A stretch of 64,000 nt of DNA, taken from positions 2,976,001 through 3,040,000 of the forward strand of contig ML680098.1 of assembly GCA_007922225.1 (NCBI GenBank), read 5' to 3'. Position 1 is the first letter of the stretch. Each line of letters begins with the position of its first letter. The position numbers and the translations under genes are program-made. Positions 49,924 to 63,208 of the stretch are shown here, in pieces. The notes below the pieces were generated by a model. That model did not search any database and had not been told where the DNA came from. It was given only the letters and a program-made list of their open reading frames with translations. The stretch comes from Emydura subglobosa. Taxonomy: Eukaryota > Chordata > Testudines > Chelidae.

Positions 49924-52440
49924 TCCAAGTTTAAAGGGCAAAATTTCAGATAAATCAATTCACACAAAAATAAAGTTTTTGCAGAACTACAATAAAGGAC
50001 GCCTCTGGGATGTGAAATAGCACAGAGAATAGTGGCAGTTCTTTAGAAATTTTTCACAATATTACCATCAATCACTTTATATAGTATTTTGTGCCATAAT
50101 TTCATTTCTCTCTACATTCTTAACAGCATTAGATTAATCCATAGATGTTCATGCTCAGAAGGATGCTATCAATCTGCACCATCTTACTCCTGAGGATTAA
50201 AAGGAGCCTACAATGGATTTTGTAAATAGATTGAACTTGTACCCCATTTTGTTTATGCACAGAGGAGCTGGGGTACTTTTTCTCTTGGAAATAGGAATGT
50301 GAAGTCTGGACTTTCTCGTTTCTCCACCTCACTGCCCAGAAGAGCTCTTGGATGTTCAGAACGTGTGTACTGTGAGTTCTTGCACCTTGAATGTTGAATA
50401 TTTAACCATGAATAAATAGGTGCTGAACAAAAAAATAAATAAAACTACCTGACTAAAAATTCCTTCTCTCAATTGCTCGACTTTCACTTTGACTTGCATG
50501 GTCCTCATTATGCTACTTACATCATCTGTTGGGGCTAGACAAAACCTGAATTTCTAATGTAAAAAACAGCAACCCACAACAGCTTCATGTCATTGACTTT
50601 GCTCTTCAGCAAAAGTGGCCTCTTTTGCAGCACATTTGCTTATTGTCTGTTGCATCAGGATTTATAATAGAATTACTTTTAAGTTGCCAGAGGGTCTTCT
50701 GATCAATTAAAAATCCTTCATCAGTTTCTTAATTACCCTCTTTCTAAATAGAATTGTATGTTGCTCTATTAAATAAAACCACTTTAGTACCAAGTTTGCA
50801 TTAGTTAGTTTAACAATGAAAAGACACAATCAGGATTTTATGTGAATATGGTATTCTAATTTTCAAAAGACCAAAGTAATTTTGAAATGTTCATTTTTTT
50901 CTGATTTTACTTTCCACCACCATTTAAACCAAGACACCTGGATTTTTCTAATGCCAACACCACACATATGGGGACACAATCTAACACTAAAGTAAATGAA
51001 TCACATACTCCTCTGGAAAATAAAAAGACTAAGTGTGAGCATGAATCTTGCAACCATATCAAGGAATTACGTTTTAGATGAACAACATTCACAGGAGAGC
51101 TCCAAAATGCCCTGTAACACACAGCTATGTACCTTAGAACATTGGTTCAAGAGGTTATGCTATGGTTTTAAAATAAAGTGATAGGTTCATGACTAAGAAA
51201 CCTGTGTCATACTTCTGTGCTGTGGTTTGAGATAATTAGGTCCTGGTTACCACCATAGTGGTACAAATAGGTGTTTGATCCAGGCATGAATATGTATACC
51301 CACTAAGGAAATTACATATATGAATCCCGTTTCCAAGTAAGCAATGGGAGTTGCAAATTTTTTCATCACTCCTCAAGGTCAATCCTAGGATTTAAAACAT
51401 GCATCACTCAGGTTTGGTGTCTTCTGCCCTATTTAAGTCTTTACAGCGTCTCAACAGCCAGTACAGAACGTCTTGCATCTGAATCATGCAGAGAATGTTC
51501 ATATTTTAAACCCAGCCACCTACCGTGACAAAGACTTTGTCTTTAATAGCTGCAATTATGGGGTGAGCTGGTAAGACTTGGTATGACTGATAATGCCGTT
51601 CAATTATTTATAGTTCATTTCTCAGGAGTTGTACATTACATTTTGATTTGTCCTGCAGCTCGAAACAGTGGAGCTGCTCTAGAATCAGTTATGTATTTTT
51701 TTCCCCCTTTGTGGTAGCATTTCTGCTTTAGGGCTAGAAGATTCCACACAACGGCTTTGAAGCCTACCTAGTGCTGACCCAGCAGTGTAGTATAGTATTG
51801 TGGGTCAGACACTGTTAGAGACACAGGCCCTGATCGTCACAAGAATTTGATGATACAATGCAGGACGTGGAGAATGGGGCCAAAAGTGGCTTCAAGGCCT
51901 GGGGCCACTCTGCACTGCTCTAGTACTCTGGCACATGTTGTGCTGGGCATCAACAACCCTTTCAGGATATTGACACAACTGGGGATGCCCTGGTTACATT
52001 GCCCATTGTTGCATTGGCACCTGGGAGCAGGGATGACAGGCTCCCCTTATGCACTGGCCACCTAAGCTTTATTCAAGGCTGCTTTGCATCAGAGAGAGAG
52101 ACAAAAATGGCTCTAATGTATTGGCTGATCTGGTTAACGTAACAGATTGTCTCTTACCAGTTCTCAGGTGCTCTCCAGCTAGACGTTTCAAACAGAGAGA
52201 GACACGGTGCCATTGACTCCAAAGCAATTCTAGGGTCTGAAGATTTCTGTGGAAATAATTACTGCTGCATTTTCCTTTACAGTCACTTTCACTAATGATA
52301 GGTAGCTCATTGCTTTGGCAAGTGCTTTAGGAGCCTTTACTTTAGATATGAAAGCTGCTCTATTTTATTTATAAATTGTAGTATGGTTACATCCCAGATC
52401 TTCCCTTACTCTAGTAGTCACTCTGCTGAGCTACCATAGC
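49924..52440. other. Intergenic, nothing recognised
   Basis: AT-rich DNA without a recognised gene. Short frames have no domain or splice context. Confidence 0.7.
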
Positions 52441-52640
52441 ATTGGTTTCCTCTGTCCCATTCCACACACTCACCACTGTTAGCTCAAGAGCCTTCTTCAA
52501 AACAGCTTCTACCACTTGGAATAGCCTTCCTGGATCACTTCAACTCATTGATCTCTGCCTATTTGCAAATCTCTGTGGGAAGAGACTTTCTTCCTTGCTC
52601 ATGCATTCTCCTGTCCCCCTCTGCTGCAGTGTAACACTAC
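52441..52640 (+). mobile_element. L2/CR1-type LINE ORF2 C-terminal fragment
   Basis: The frame reads SSRAFFKTASTTWNSLPGSL then LFANLCGKRL, the W-N-S-L-P pattern common at the end of L2/CR1-clade ORF2 proteins. Only a fragment survives. Confidence 0.5.
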
Positions 52641-53830
52641 AGTATTTGGGGTCTGTAGGAAAGATGTCCCACAAATCCAAGCAACATTGTTGATTCTGAA
52701 GCCTAAAGGAACCAATGTAAATTAGTCCAGTCATATGCAATTGTGGAATCTGGTGTATGAAGTTCGTTTTGTTCCATAAAATGGACCATGTTTAACTGAT
52801 GTTGATTTTCTATACTGGTTGTGATATTCACTCAGTCATTTTACTGTGACCAACTGATCCATGCCACCAGCCAGAAGCCTGACAGTTAACATTTTAACGT
52901 GGACTCGGAGTCCACACTTTGGGACAGTGATGCCTTACTGAATTTGCAACATCAGCAGTAAAAGAACCCAGCTGACAAACACCAGAAGCCAACTTAAGAA
53001 AGTCCATGAAGGAACATGTGACCGCAGCTTGCTTATGCAGCCTGCATTATTTGCATTTAATTTTGTTTTCTGTCTGCATTGCTCAGATTCCAAGATTACA
53101 CAGCAGCAGCAAAGCATGCAGTAGAATAGTCATGAGTGATTCATTACTGTGACTGAAATCCAGCACAACCGACATTTGACCTACATTGGAAATACAATAG
53201 CTGAGTGCTTAGTTTTATAACCTGGTTTGTCATAGTTTACAATGGCTAACCCAGGAGTGTAGCAGATCAATTTGTGCAAATACAGGTGTGGGCTATTGTA
53301 AGTCATCACAGATACCCAACCTCCTCAATTCTTGTTTCTTTCTCACACTGGTCTGCCTTCTATTCACTCTATCCACTTCTGCATAGCTGGACAGTCTTGA
53401 AAACTCAAGCAGGCTGATACATACAGCAAACTGAGTTTAGGCTGTTGATGAAACCATACCTTAATCTTCAAGAGAATAGAAACCACCAATAGTTTATAAG
53501 CATTATTTACACTACCAGCTGAGCAGGGGAGATGGGAGTGTTGATTTCAAGGCACAGAGCTCCCCTTAAACTTTTGTTTTATGGTAAGGAGAGTGAAACC
53601 AGTGAGGGAAGCGTAATATGACAACGATACAGAACAGTTGCTTTCTCCTAACACAGAACAAGGAAATATATTAGAATAAGGAAGATTCTGTTACAAGGTA
53701 TTTACCAGCTCTGTATAACTACATCTTGTGTTTTAAAGATTCTGAGGCTGTTTGTTACACTTTCTTTGAAGTCTTAAAGGAGGCCTTTTATACTGGAGCC
53801 AACTTTAAACTAAATCGTCGTGCTGACATG
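52641..53830. other. Intergenic, nothing recognised
   Basis: No gene or confident element. Confidence 0.7.
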
Positions 53831-53833
53831 TAG

Positions 53834-53915
53834 AGCTCTGTGTAAACTCAGAAACATCTCTCTCCAACAGAAGTTAGTCCAATAAAAGATATTACCTCAC
53901 CCACCTTCTCTATAT
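53834..53915 (+). repeat. Dispersed repeat fragment, relative of 26385-26452
   Basis: Reads gagctctgtgtaaactcaga, ctccaacagaagttagtcca and ataaaagatattacctcacc. It is better preserved at its 3' side than the intronic relative. Confidence 0.6.
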
Positions 53916-55689
53916 ATTTTTAATGGTTTTTTGTCTCCCTTCGTGCACTTTTGAAAAGATATTTATTGTTTAAACAAAGGTTTATTCAGCCATAGTTCAT
54001 CTGTTCCTCCTGCTTAATGTCATGAATCTGTAGCATCACATTTATGCAACACTGTGAGATCCTACTGCTGAGTTACAGAAGATAGAGATGAGAGACCTCT
54101 TTGATCATAGTCTATCCAATGTGTGATTGCCCCTAGACTATATATTCTTGGGCTTCACTCAGTCTTATTGTAATTGACTCTAGAGATGGGGGTTCCCTGG
54201 GAGACTCTTCTACAACATTGCAGACCCCAGTCTTGCATACACATACAATGCAGAATACTTACTGGAATTCTCATCTATGCCAATAGCAAAGGAGAGAAAA
54301 GGGAAGTAAGTGACAGTCAAACTAGCCTGCTGATTCTCTGCGTGTTCTCTTGTTTTGCAATTACCTTGGTGTGGAAGAGCTTCTCCTCAAGGGTGCAATT
54401 AAGCAACTTAATAAGCAAAACTGTGGAGCTTCATTACTCAGGGATCCTGCTCTTGGAGAACTTTTAGACACCACTCGTGCTCGCATAAAGATATTCTATG
54501 CCTTGATTCTAACAAAGGACCAGATTTGATCCTCTCAGGTGAACACATACAACACCACTGGAACCACGCGTGAATCCAGAGGCAGAATTTGGCCCACAGA
54601 GTCTCTGGGCCTGATACTCACTCATTTATTTGATCCTGGTGTAACGCCCCTGAGTCCAATGGAGCTACTCCAGAGTGACATTGGTATAACAAAGAGGAGA
54701 ATCAGGGACGTAAACCTTATTTTTTGAGCTCTTATGCTGAGCTTCTACAATCCCAATATTGGAAAGTTACTACTAGAGATATTGATCAAGCAACAATGTC
54801 CCTGCAAAACATGTCACAGCTTCCTTCGAGGATGACTGAAGCTCAGCTGATGATGAATCTACCAAATACTTCCTTCCCACCTCTCTCCATCTGAATCTTT
54901 GGGAAACAAATTCCTAGGGATCTCCTTGGTGTCATAGAACTGCTGCTCTGATCAAGAGTTTGTGGAACCTAAGAAGCTGAAATATAGGCTTATTCATTTA
55001 ACCACTGCTAAAAATACGACAATGGTGGAAGTTGGAAAGGGCAGTCTTGAGTGACTCTGCTCCAATATCTTTAACAAATCATAGTCTTATTTCCTCCTTT
55101 CATCCACACAGTCAATGATTATCCCTTTTGATAAAGAGAGGCAGGGGGGAGAGACCACACATACAAATGAGATTGCATTTACTAGTGGCTGGATTTCTTC
55201 CTGTGTGGGACTATCCTACCTACCTTTCCCTCTTCTTTTTTGATCTCCTTTTAGTTGTAATCCAGATAAATTTTATGATGAAGATTCTCAAAAGGGACTA
55301 ATAGAACTGGTCACAATTTTTCATTAAAGTACTTTGAACAAAAAAAAAAAACTTTTTTCCCTCTAATAGAAAATGTCTTCCCAAATTTTTCAGTTTAACA
55401 GAAAGCAAAAGCCACTGAAAAAAAATCAGTTATTTTTATCTCATGGGAAAACTGAAAACTATTTTTTGGGAAAAATGAACATTTTTCATCTTTCAATTTT
55501 GTATGTGTGCACTATATTCCACGGAGGTCTAGCCAACTAACCATTTTGAGTATCTCAACCTTAAAGGGGCTGAATATTTTGAGGGCAGGTGCTTGGCACT
55601 TTCTGAAAAACCCAGGGCCCTCCAAAAGGCGTTGTAAGTCGAGTACCCAAAAATTGACACAACCAATGTCACTCATCTTTTTAAAATCT
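53916..55689. other. Intergenic, mostly unassigned
   Basis: No gene recognised. From about 55556 the text (tgaatattttgagggcagg, ctgaaaaacccagggcc) resembles the TTTTCA inverted-repeat family of 6067-6227. Confidence 0.55.
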
Positions 55690-56370
55690 TGTCTTTGGAC
55701 GCTTAGTGTGACAGAGCTACATGAAAGCGTCTGTGGGCGGTGTGATATAGCAAGAGCAGAGGGCAGTAGGAGAGTGCTTGAAGGGAGGTATGTAAGCCCC
55801 AGAATGCTCAGGGCATGTTTCCTGCAGACTAGCTAGAAGTCATGAGGGGGTAATTAGGAGCAGCTGAGGCCAATAAAGGCCCAGTCAGGCGCTTGATTAA
55901 AAACCCTCTGCTCCAGACAGGGCGGGAGCTGGAGGAGTAGGTGTGCTGTGCTATGCTATGCTAAGGAGCAGACAGGAGTACAGTGTTGCGTGGAAGAGCG
56001 GAGGAGTCCTGAGAGAGGTACTGGGCCTGGGGGGGGGGAACCTACCCCTGGCAGGACTGAGATATTCCGCCTGGCTAAGGAAGCCCAGTCCAGGCTGCAA
56101 GGAAGCAGGGCCTGAGAGGCCAGAAGGACCAAGAGGGGAAAATTAGCCCAGGGGAAAAGACTACAGCTGTGAGTACGGTGCCAACAGCTCATAGGTGCTA
56201 CTCATAGGGCCCCTGGGCTGGGACCCGGAGGAGCGGGTGGGCCCGGGTCTTTACCCCCCCTACCTGGGGAGACGGGGTAACTGGTGACGCCCTGACCCAC
56301 TACAAGAGGTAGAAGCGCGAGACCCACTAGGCTGAAGCCAGCCCTCTGCCACAGCGGGAATCATTCTGTT
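55690..56370. repeat. GC-rich unclassified repeat, possibly LTR-derived
   Basis: An abrupt GC-rich block starting near tgtgacagagctacatg, with 'ggagcagctgaggccaataa' and 'aggcgcttgattaaaaaccc' and an accaaagaggggaaaatt-like middle. It resembles a repeat seen in turtle genomes, but I cannot name the family. It contains no long coding frame. Confidence 0.35.
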
Positions 56371-58660
56371 GCTGGGGGGAGAAATTTTGATCTTCATGCT
56401 GGCTTAATGTTAATATAAAAAATGCATAGTAAATAAAGGAAGCTGTTTCTGTGCATCAAGATGATTTGGCAAACAGATGGGTATTGCCCAAAGAGGTGCT
56501 TGGGTTTATCAAGCTACCTTTTGGAATTTGAAACTCTTGCCTCAATGTAAATTGATACATCAAACATTTAGTTCTGACATTGCTATCTATTTCACACAGT
56601 TGACAAGGCTTCACTTACAATCATTTTGTACTGTCTACGCCACTGGCTGTTTTTTCTTATGGGCTCAAGAGCAAAGACTTAAATTGTCATCCTCAAGGTC
56701 ATATGTCTGATACAAAAGCAAGTGAACTATTTTCTAGCCCATAAAATACCTAAATAATCAAGAGGCGATCCAGACACAGTCAAACTCAGAGCTATTAAGG
56801 GGGTGGAAAAGGGGTCAATTTTCTGTGACATCTTTAAGATCTAATACATGGCAAACAAATCTTCACAACCTCAGTGAATGATTTTATAACTCTTGCACAT
56901 GCAGGAGAAATCACCAAACTACTGAAACCTCAGATAACGTCCACTGCTGTCTATAAATGCACAATGCATTTGAGTTGATGATGGTAAATCTAAAGGAAAC
57001 TAGATTGTGTGCAAACTATTGCTTATCTGTGGATCTACCATTTCTATTGCAGCAAGTCAAAATAATACCAGTTATCAGCTTGTTCTGTAACAATCATCCT
57101 AAAGGGACTAAGAAATATGTTAAGATGTGCTAAACCTTATATGGCAATGGGCCTTTTAGTTGAGACTGACAATAACAATCCAGCCTTTAAAGTATGCAGC
57201 AAGCATGAGTGATCACTGAGCTGACTGGCCCAGTGTCAAATTATACTCATAAAAGGTATGACTTTAAAAAGAGAACCTTTGCAACAGACTATGCTGACTG
57301 ACCCAATATGCATAGGCAACACAGAGATTTATATTCACTTCTCCATGAATACATATGCCAGAATAACTAGCACGGAGGCCCACTCAGCCATAGTAGGGAA
57401 GGTCCTAGCCTTTTGTTTAGCCAAATATACATTGTCAGACATATTTAACTTGTGATTTATGGTCAACAGATGGTCAAAGTAAAAGAATCAGATTTGATTG
57501 GTCCTCATGAGCATGATTTTCTCAGAAAATAACTGAATTAATTTTTTGTGAAGATTCACAGGCTCTGCCATCATGAATTTGGTGTTTCCCTCTTTGTACA
57601 TGGGAGGGAATATTGTCCAACAATCAGAGACGGGACAGGCATACAAGATATCTTTGGTCATAAAACCACCCCTACCACTGACTCAATGCGAGAAAGTCAT
57701 GTAGGTCAAAACTCTCCAACCTGAATGCCTAAATATAGATTCTAATTTTGGGTCAAAACCAAAGTGCTCCGCACTTCCTGAAAATCAGGCCACGTACTGG
57801 GGTGATTAAATATGGATTTTAGGCACCCACATTTGATAATTTGGGTTTCACCTCCCAGGCCCGGTTTCACTGAAGTCAATGGGAGTTTTGCCACTTGTGA
57901 TAAGAGCAAGATTGGAACCTTAACCTCTCTGTGGATACCTTACCAGCTGCCTTCCTATGGTATGTGGGTAGGCCTGATTGAATGAGTGTATAGCATTTTG
58001 AGGTGGAAGCTATTTTATAATAACAATACTTTGCAGTTATAACTTGAAAAATCCACTCAAATTTGACAACAAAAAGGCTTTTGCTCTAAGTTTTTAACTG
58101 GATCCTGCTTTAACTGACTTATTCTCTGTGTGTGAAAGAAAGCACTCACTTACAAGCATTCCTCTCCATACTCCATTGTCAAAGTGCTCTACAAACATTA
58201 ATTAAAGTTGTATTGAAATAGTCTTTGGGAAAAGTAAACTTCTAACAGTCATGAATGTTAAAATACCGATATTCAGTTATATTGACTCTGTTTAAGAGCT
58301 ATAAATATTAAAGGTCCTCCATCTGGTGATATTACTTGGCTTTTCCTAAGGGTTATAAATATACAAGTATATTTATTCAGAAATATGGACTTCAATTTTA
58401 ACAAGTTCCTGTCACTTGAACAAACTACAAACTTGCATCTTCCTTTTGTTTAAGTTCCATGAACTTGACCCTTCATTCACCATGTCTAAAATCTGAACGG
58501 TGTTGAAATATTCTGCCATGTATCTTTGCTGCAGACACTCTGTGCCTATGTACATAAATACAGAGGTTAAAATTTGTACTATTAAATGGGCTTATTCTTT
58601 TGTGATCTATGTGCAGAGCCCCTGCCTTGCAATTATATTATTGATTAGTTGTAGCCCAGT
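56371..58660. other. Intergenic, nothing recognised
   Basis: AT-rich, without a gene. A TTTTCA-family trace (cctgaaaatcaggccacgta, ggattttaggcacccaca) lies at about 57772-57845. Confidence 0.65.
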
Positions 58661-59040
58661 AGCCCCAGTGTGCTAGATGCTGACATGTTTGCCCAGTCCC
58701 CAGTTCTGGTCTCTGCTTAGGAGAGGCTCAAGCACCCCGATCCTTCTCTGATATATTGGTGGAAACTGCGACCCCAATCCTTTGCTGGCTTCCTCTGATA
58801 TATTTGGATTCTCAGTTTCTTGGGGGGAGTAAGCCTTTGGCTCTGCCTCTGCCTCCACCTCATCTCTCCGTGCCCCCTTTGGGGGGTTAACTTGTACGCT
58901 CTGGGTTGTAGAAGGGAGCTCTTCCTGCCCTCTGACTACTACAATGAGTACTCCTTGCATATGGTGCGGTTGGAGGCCCAGTGCAATTTGAATTGCTTGA
59001 CCATTCTGGTCTCAGTAGCCTGACATCTTCTGGTTGGCAG
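58661..59040. other. Unassigned segment with a 95-codon antisense frame
   Basis: The minus-strand frame 58960-58673 is unusually polar (NPPKGARRDEVEAEAE, then ETENPNISEEASKG). This could be a fragment of a retroelement protein, but no diagnostic motif is visible. It adjoins the possible LTR that follows. Confidence 0.3.
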
Positions 59041-59690
59041 AGAGAAATAGGAATACTAAGTAACCTTGCAGATGTCTCAGTTTCTGCATACTGCGGCACA
59101 TAAGATGAAACACTTAACGTGCTTGCAGCTACACATAGATAACGGTGATGGGAATAATAAGTTAACCTTGAATGTCTGGGGCATTTTTCCCACTGAGAAG
59201 GGTCATATTTTTTTTTTTACCACCCCTCCTATTACCAGCTATTGTTTTGATGACCCCAACTATCATGGTGAGAATGGAATGTAGTTAAGGGTGAGAACCT
59301 GATGCAGATAGGTTATTAGGTGAAAGTTGGGTTGAGAGAGGTATAAAAAGTCATCACTCAGACAAAGGGGCGTGCTCCATCAATGTCTTATTCTGTGGGA
59401 GATGCTGCCGGTCAGACCAGAGGATCCATTGATTCCCTGGCGGGGCCTTTGAAGAAAGTCGTTCCTGTATACAGCCTTCTGAGTGATTTGCTTAGCTCTC
59501 CAGGTCTAGTGAGTATAATATATTGTAGTTAATTTTAGACTTTGTATTTAACTAGTATATTTATAGAAAACCTTGCACATTAAACCCTATTGATCTGCAA
59601 ATCGGGCGTACCATGTCTCACTCGTATCCACAGAGATCACTAAGTGTCCAGTATCAACAGTGAGAGAAGACTCTATGATCCTTCACCAAC
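59041..59690 (+). mobile_element. Possible solo LTR
   Basis: A TATA-type core (gaggtataaaaagtcatcac at about 59338) is followed about 240 bases later by cattaaaccctattgatctg, which could be an R/U5 poly(A) region. Ends and target duplications were not identified, so this remains tentative. Confidence 0.3.
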
Positions 59691-59744
59691 TTGCACACCA
59701 GCACTAGGGCCAGGGACATCATGGCCTCCACCATAAAGCTTAGT

Positions 59745-59880
59745 TTTAATTTACTTTGATTGTCAGCTGTTTGAGGCAGGGACAGTCTTTTTGTTGTGTG
59801 TTTATACCATTCCTGGCAGCATGAGGGCCAGGTCCATGACTGGAGCTCTTACCTGCTAGTGCAATACAAATAATAAATGC
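59745..59880 (+). mobile_element. MIR-like SINE tail
   Basis: Reads 'tgattgtcagctgtttgagg', 'cagggacagtctttttgtt' and ends 'tagtgcaatacaaataata', the 3' region of the MIR-like SINE seen antisense at 4480 and 11290. Confidence 0.6.
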
Positions 59881-60790
59881 ATATGACTGATACCTCTGAG
59901 GCCTGGGACTCTGTGCTAGTGGATCTGATTGCAAGATCAAGGCCTCACAGTGCATTCGGGGCAGAAGGGATACCCCCCCCTAAACATTTGGTATCAGACA
60001 GAAATGTTTTTAGAATGAAAAATTATGGGTATTGACAAATATGCCCTAAGTTTGCACCTTTTCAAAGTGATATAAAAATCCCAGGTTCCTTGGTGCTGCT
60101 GATTTCAGTGCATCAACTGGTGGCAAATTACTTTGCTCCAAGAAATGGCATTTCAGCATCTCACCCTCTTGTGATTAGCGGTTCTTTGGTTTACTTCCCA
60201 AGTCACTGTGTTCCTATTTCCCTTGGATTCTCACGAAGTGCGTTGAGTTGTGAGAGCACATGCCACCACAATCCATGGGGATTCTCCTAGAGGTCAATGT
60301 AGGCTCCTACCTTTGTCATGTTTTAATGGCGAGCAGATCGTCTAGCTTAGAGGAAAGAGCAGCAAAACAAATAAAATAGAGGAAAAACCTGGAGATCCAT
60401 CTCCAGCTATTTTAATACGTGGAGCTATTTATATGATTAGCTCAGAGCTCCCATGCTGCTTGAGGCAAGCATGGTTTCAGAGCCAGCCTGAAGATTGCTG
60501 TGGTCCCCTGTATAACATTAGAAATTACCAGGGAATCCCGTTAGAGCTGGAACTTACAACCACAGGAGTCAGTGTTCCTGTGATGAGATGCAGAGATGGG
60601 CATGAAAAATCAAGATACAAAGATTATTTTTTTTCTACGGCCTCTGCATGCCCCTGTAGGAATGCTAACATGGCTAACTAAAGTTACTGAAGGCCTCCTA
60701 TTTGGGCTGCATTAGTGCCAATAATCCGAGTCATTCATAATGCTTTTTCTTTACGTACCACCATTTTGCTCAAGAAGGTCAAGTTCTACA
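59881..60790. other. Intergenic, nothing recognised
   Basis: No gene or confident repeat. Confidence 0.65.
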
Positions 60791-60799
60791 TCAAGCCTC

Positions 60800-61020
60800 T
60801 CATCTGTCCCTATTTCCCAGCTGGGGGAAACTGAGGCACAAGAATTGATTCCCCCCCCTCCCCCCCCAAAAAAAAAAATAAATAAATAAATTGCTGAGCA
60901 GCCCCAGATTCCCTTACGTTCCACTGGAACTGTGGGTACTCAGCAGACACCATGGGATTTTGCTTAAGGTCACAAAACACTTGACTTGTTAGGAGTAGAA
61001 CTGAACCGTGTAGTACAATG
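60800..61020 (-). mobile_element. Possible MIR-like fragment, antisense, with simple-repeat insertion
   Basis: 'cccagctgggggaaactgag' and 'gcttaaggtcacaaaacact' follow antisense MIR order. A C-rich/A-rich/(AAAT)n stretch at 60850-60892 separates them. Confidence 0.45.
60850..60892 (+). repeat. C-rich then A-rich and (AAAT)n simple repeat
   Basis: Runs of C broken by a single T pass into an A run and aaataaataaata. Confidence 0.9.
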
Positions 61021-62480
61021 CAGAAGCGTAGTCCACCAGTTCAAAAAATAGACAGCAGTACCAGCTCCTGGAAAACATGCACCGTGGTTGCAAAGCTTAA
61101 TGAAAACTTCATGCTGAAATGCTCTACAGGGAGGGTCCCAGCCTCACATAATAAAATGTGTAAGAGCCACAGGCCTACCTCCAGAATGGGAAAAGGAAGA
61201 CAAGACTGGAAAAGCATAACCTCTAGAAACACAAAGTGCACTAAGCAGAGAGGTGGATGCTCTGCCGCTACAACAATCTGAAGTTGTTAAATCCTTTTCC
61301 CCCCCATACCACCAGAGACACCTACAAGGCATACAGCCACTTGTCTCTTTTTGGTTTACTGGCTGTGTTCTACAGCTGAGAATTGGCAAGTCACACTGCA
61401 CATTTGGCTGGAGGAATCACCTGTTCAGCATACGTTGTTATCTTAGGGTCTTCCCTGTATCCAAGCAAGGATGTACTAAGATGTTTTCTGATGCAGGGAA
61501 GTTGTGATCCCTCTCCAGTGTCTCTCCCGTCGGTGCCCAACTTCTTCAAAGGCTCTTAAGCAGGTGATGGGGTTATGTCAAATGACCGCTATTCATTGAT
61601 AAGCAAACAAGGAAGGTGAATATTCTCCCAACCCTATCCCACCACCGGTACAATAAGAAAGAATAAAGTGTGTGTCTAGAGAGGAGTCTGAACTGCAGAG
61701 CTGGGATCCAAACCTTCAAAAATGGACCAAATCACTGGGTAGAAACTGAGAGCCACCTGGGGTTCCTGCTTAGTGGCTCTATCAGTCATATCAATTTCTG
61801 ACTAGTAAGCATTTGGCAGACCTGAAGCCCTCTTTCTCGCAACTGCTTCTTGCTCATAGAAGAATTCTTTTTTCCCTCCCCTCCTGCCCCACTATAATCC
61901 TCCTCCTGGGTGCTACAAAAGAACCACCTGCTCACTAACTCCCTAGTGTCCTCCTGTCTATTGGCTGCTCCGTTTTACCAACAGTGAAACTGACATGAAC
62001 CTTCTGGGTGTTATTCCTACCTGCAAGGCTCTGAATAGCAGCAGCGAAACCTGACATGACTCTGCTTTATTTCCATTCTGTTGCAGCTTTGCACATTTAT
62101 GAGCAGTAGCAGAGGCATTAGAACAGTTTGTCTGCAGACTCAGGCACGCACCACTGTATTGATTCCCATTCAGTTCATATTCAGACAGTTAAATTCATGG
62201 CCATAAAAATTAAAAACCGTAAATAGAAATCACTTCATCTAATACTGAAGCACAGTCACTTCCTGGTGGACTGCAATAACTACTTGACAGTGCAAAGCAA
62301 CACTGCCTATTTATGTGAATACTGAGACAAAGCAGAGATATATTAGGATAAAAATTACAAAGGTTATAAACCTTCATGTTTCAGAGCAAAACGTGGTGAA
62401 GGAACCCAGGAAAAACCTTTCCCTTATGGCGAGATTATTACATAATTATCCATGCTGGAATTATTATCTTCATCTGAAAC
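61021..62480. other. Intergenic, nothing recognised
   Basis: No gene. Short frames on both strands at 61018-61507 overlap each other and have no domain. Confidence 0.65.
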
Positions 62481-62485
62481 CTTTT

Positions 62486-62830
62486 TGATCCGGCCCATGT
62501 TCGGCCAGCTTAAGTAAGTAGAGCTGCCGCCGAAAGTTTCTCTGCACTTGCCCTTTAAGAGATTTCTGGGTTGAGGGCATTGCCACTTTAAAAGAGTCTT
62601 CCTCCACAGAACCCTGCCGCCGAAAAGCGGAAGACGCCCTTACTTTTTCCGTGGCAGGTATCGCTCCTAGAAACCCCTTAAAGCAGCAATGCAGTCAGTC
62701 CGGCAGCAAAATCGCACCGCCGAAAAGGAGAAGATAGGCCAAATTTTTCAGTGGATGGCATTGCATGGCCCATTCGAAGTACAGGTTCTGTGAATTCGGC
62801 CCGTCAGCATCAGCGAGTTTGACACCCCTG
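62486..62830 (-). mobile_element. hAT element remnant (right end TTTGACACCCCTG)
   Basis: The right terminus gagtttgacacccctg is a familiar hAT end. The interior has repeated gccgaaa motifs and tttgatccggcccat. The matching left terminus is not present, so it is truncated at about 62486. It directly abuts the next hAT element. Confidence 0.6.
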
Positions 62831-62838
62831 GCCTAGAC

Positions 62839-63208
62839 CATTGGTTCTCAAACTAGGGAGGAGGTCACGACCTCTTGGGGTCACAATGTGGTTATGTGGG
62901 GGTTGCTAGTTATGAGCCCCAACCCCAGCCAGGTGTGGGGCTGTGAGCCTCCTACTTCGTCCCAGCAGACTGGGCAGTGGAACATGGGAGGGGTGGGGGT
63001 GGAGGAGCAGTGTTCAAGGGGGAAGTGAGCCGCAATACCAGCTGCTACGTGCATGCAGGTCAGTTTCCGCAGGGGTTAAAGGTGAAGGGAGTCCAGTGCA
63101 GGGGCTTAGGGGGAGCTTGCAGGGGTTAGGGGCGAAGGAAGAGGGGGGTGCACTCAGAGGCTTTCTTTGTGAAAGGGGTCACCAATACAAAACGTTTGAG
63201 AACCATGG
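62839..63208. mobile_element. hAT element (TTGGTTCTCAAAC ends)
   Basis: The left end cattggttctcaaac and right end gtttgagaaccatgg are inverted copies. Flanks gcctagac and gcttaggt match at 5 of 8 and share the central TA. The interior is G-rich and non-coding; a 91-codon frame in it has no domain. Confidence 0.75.
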
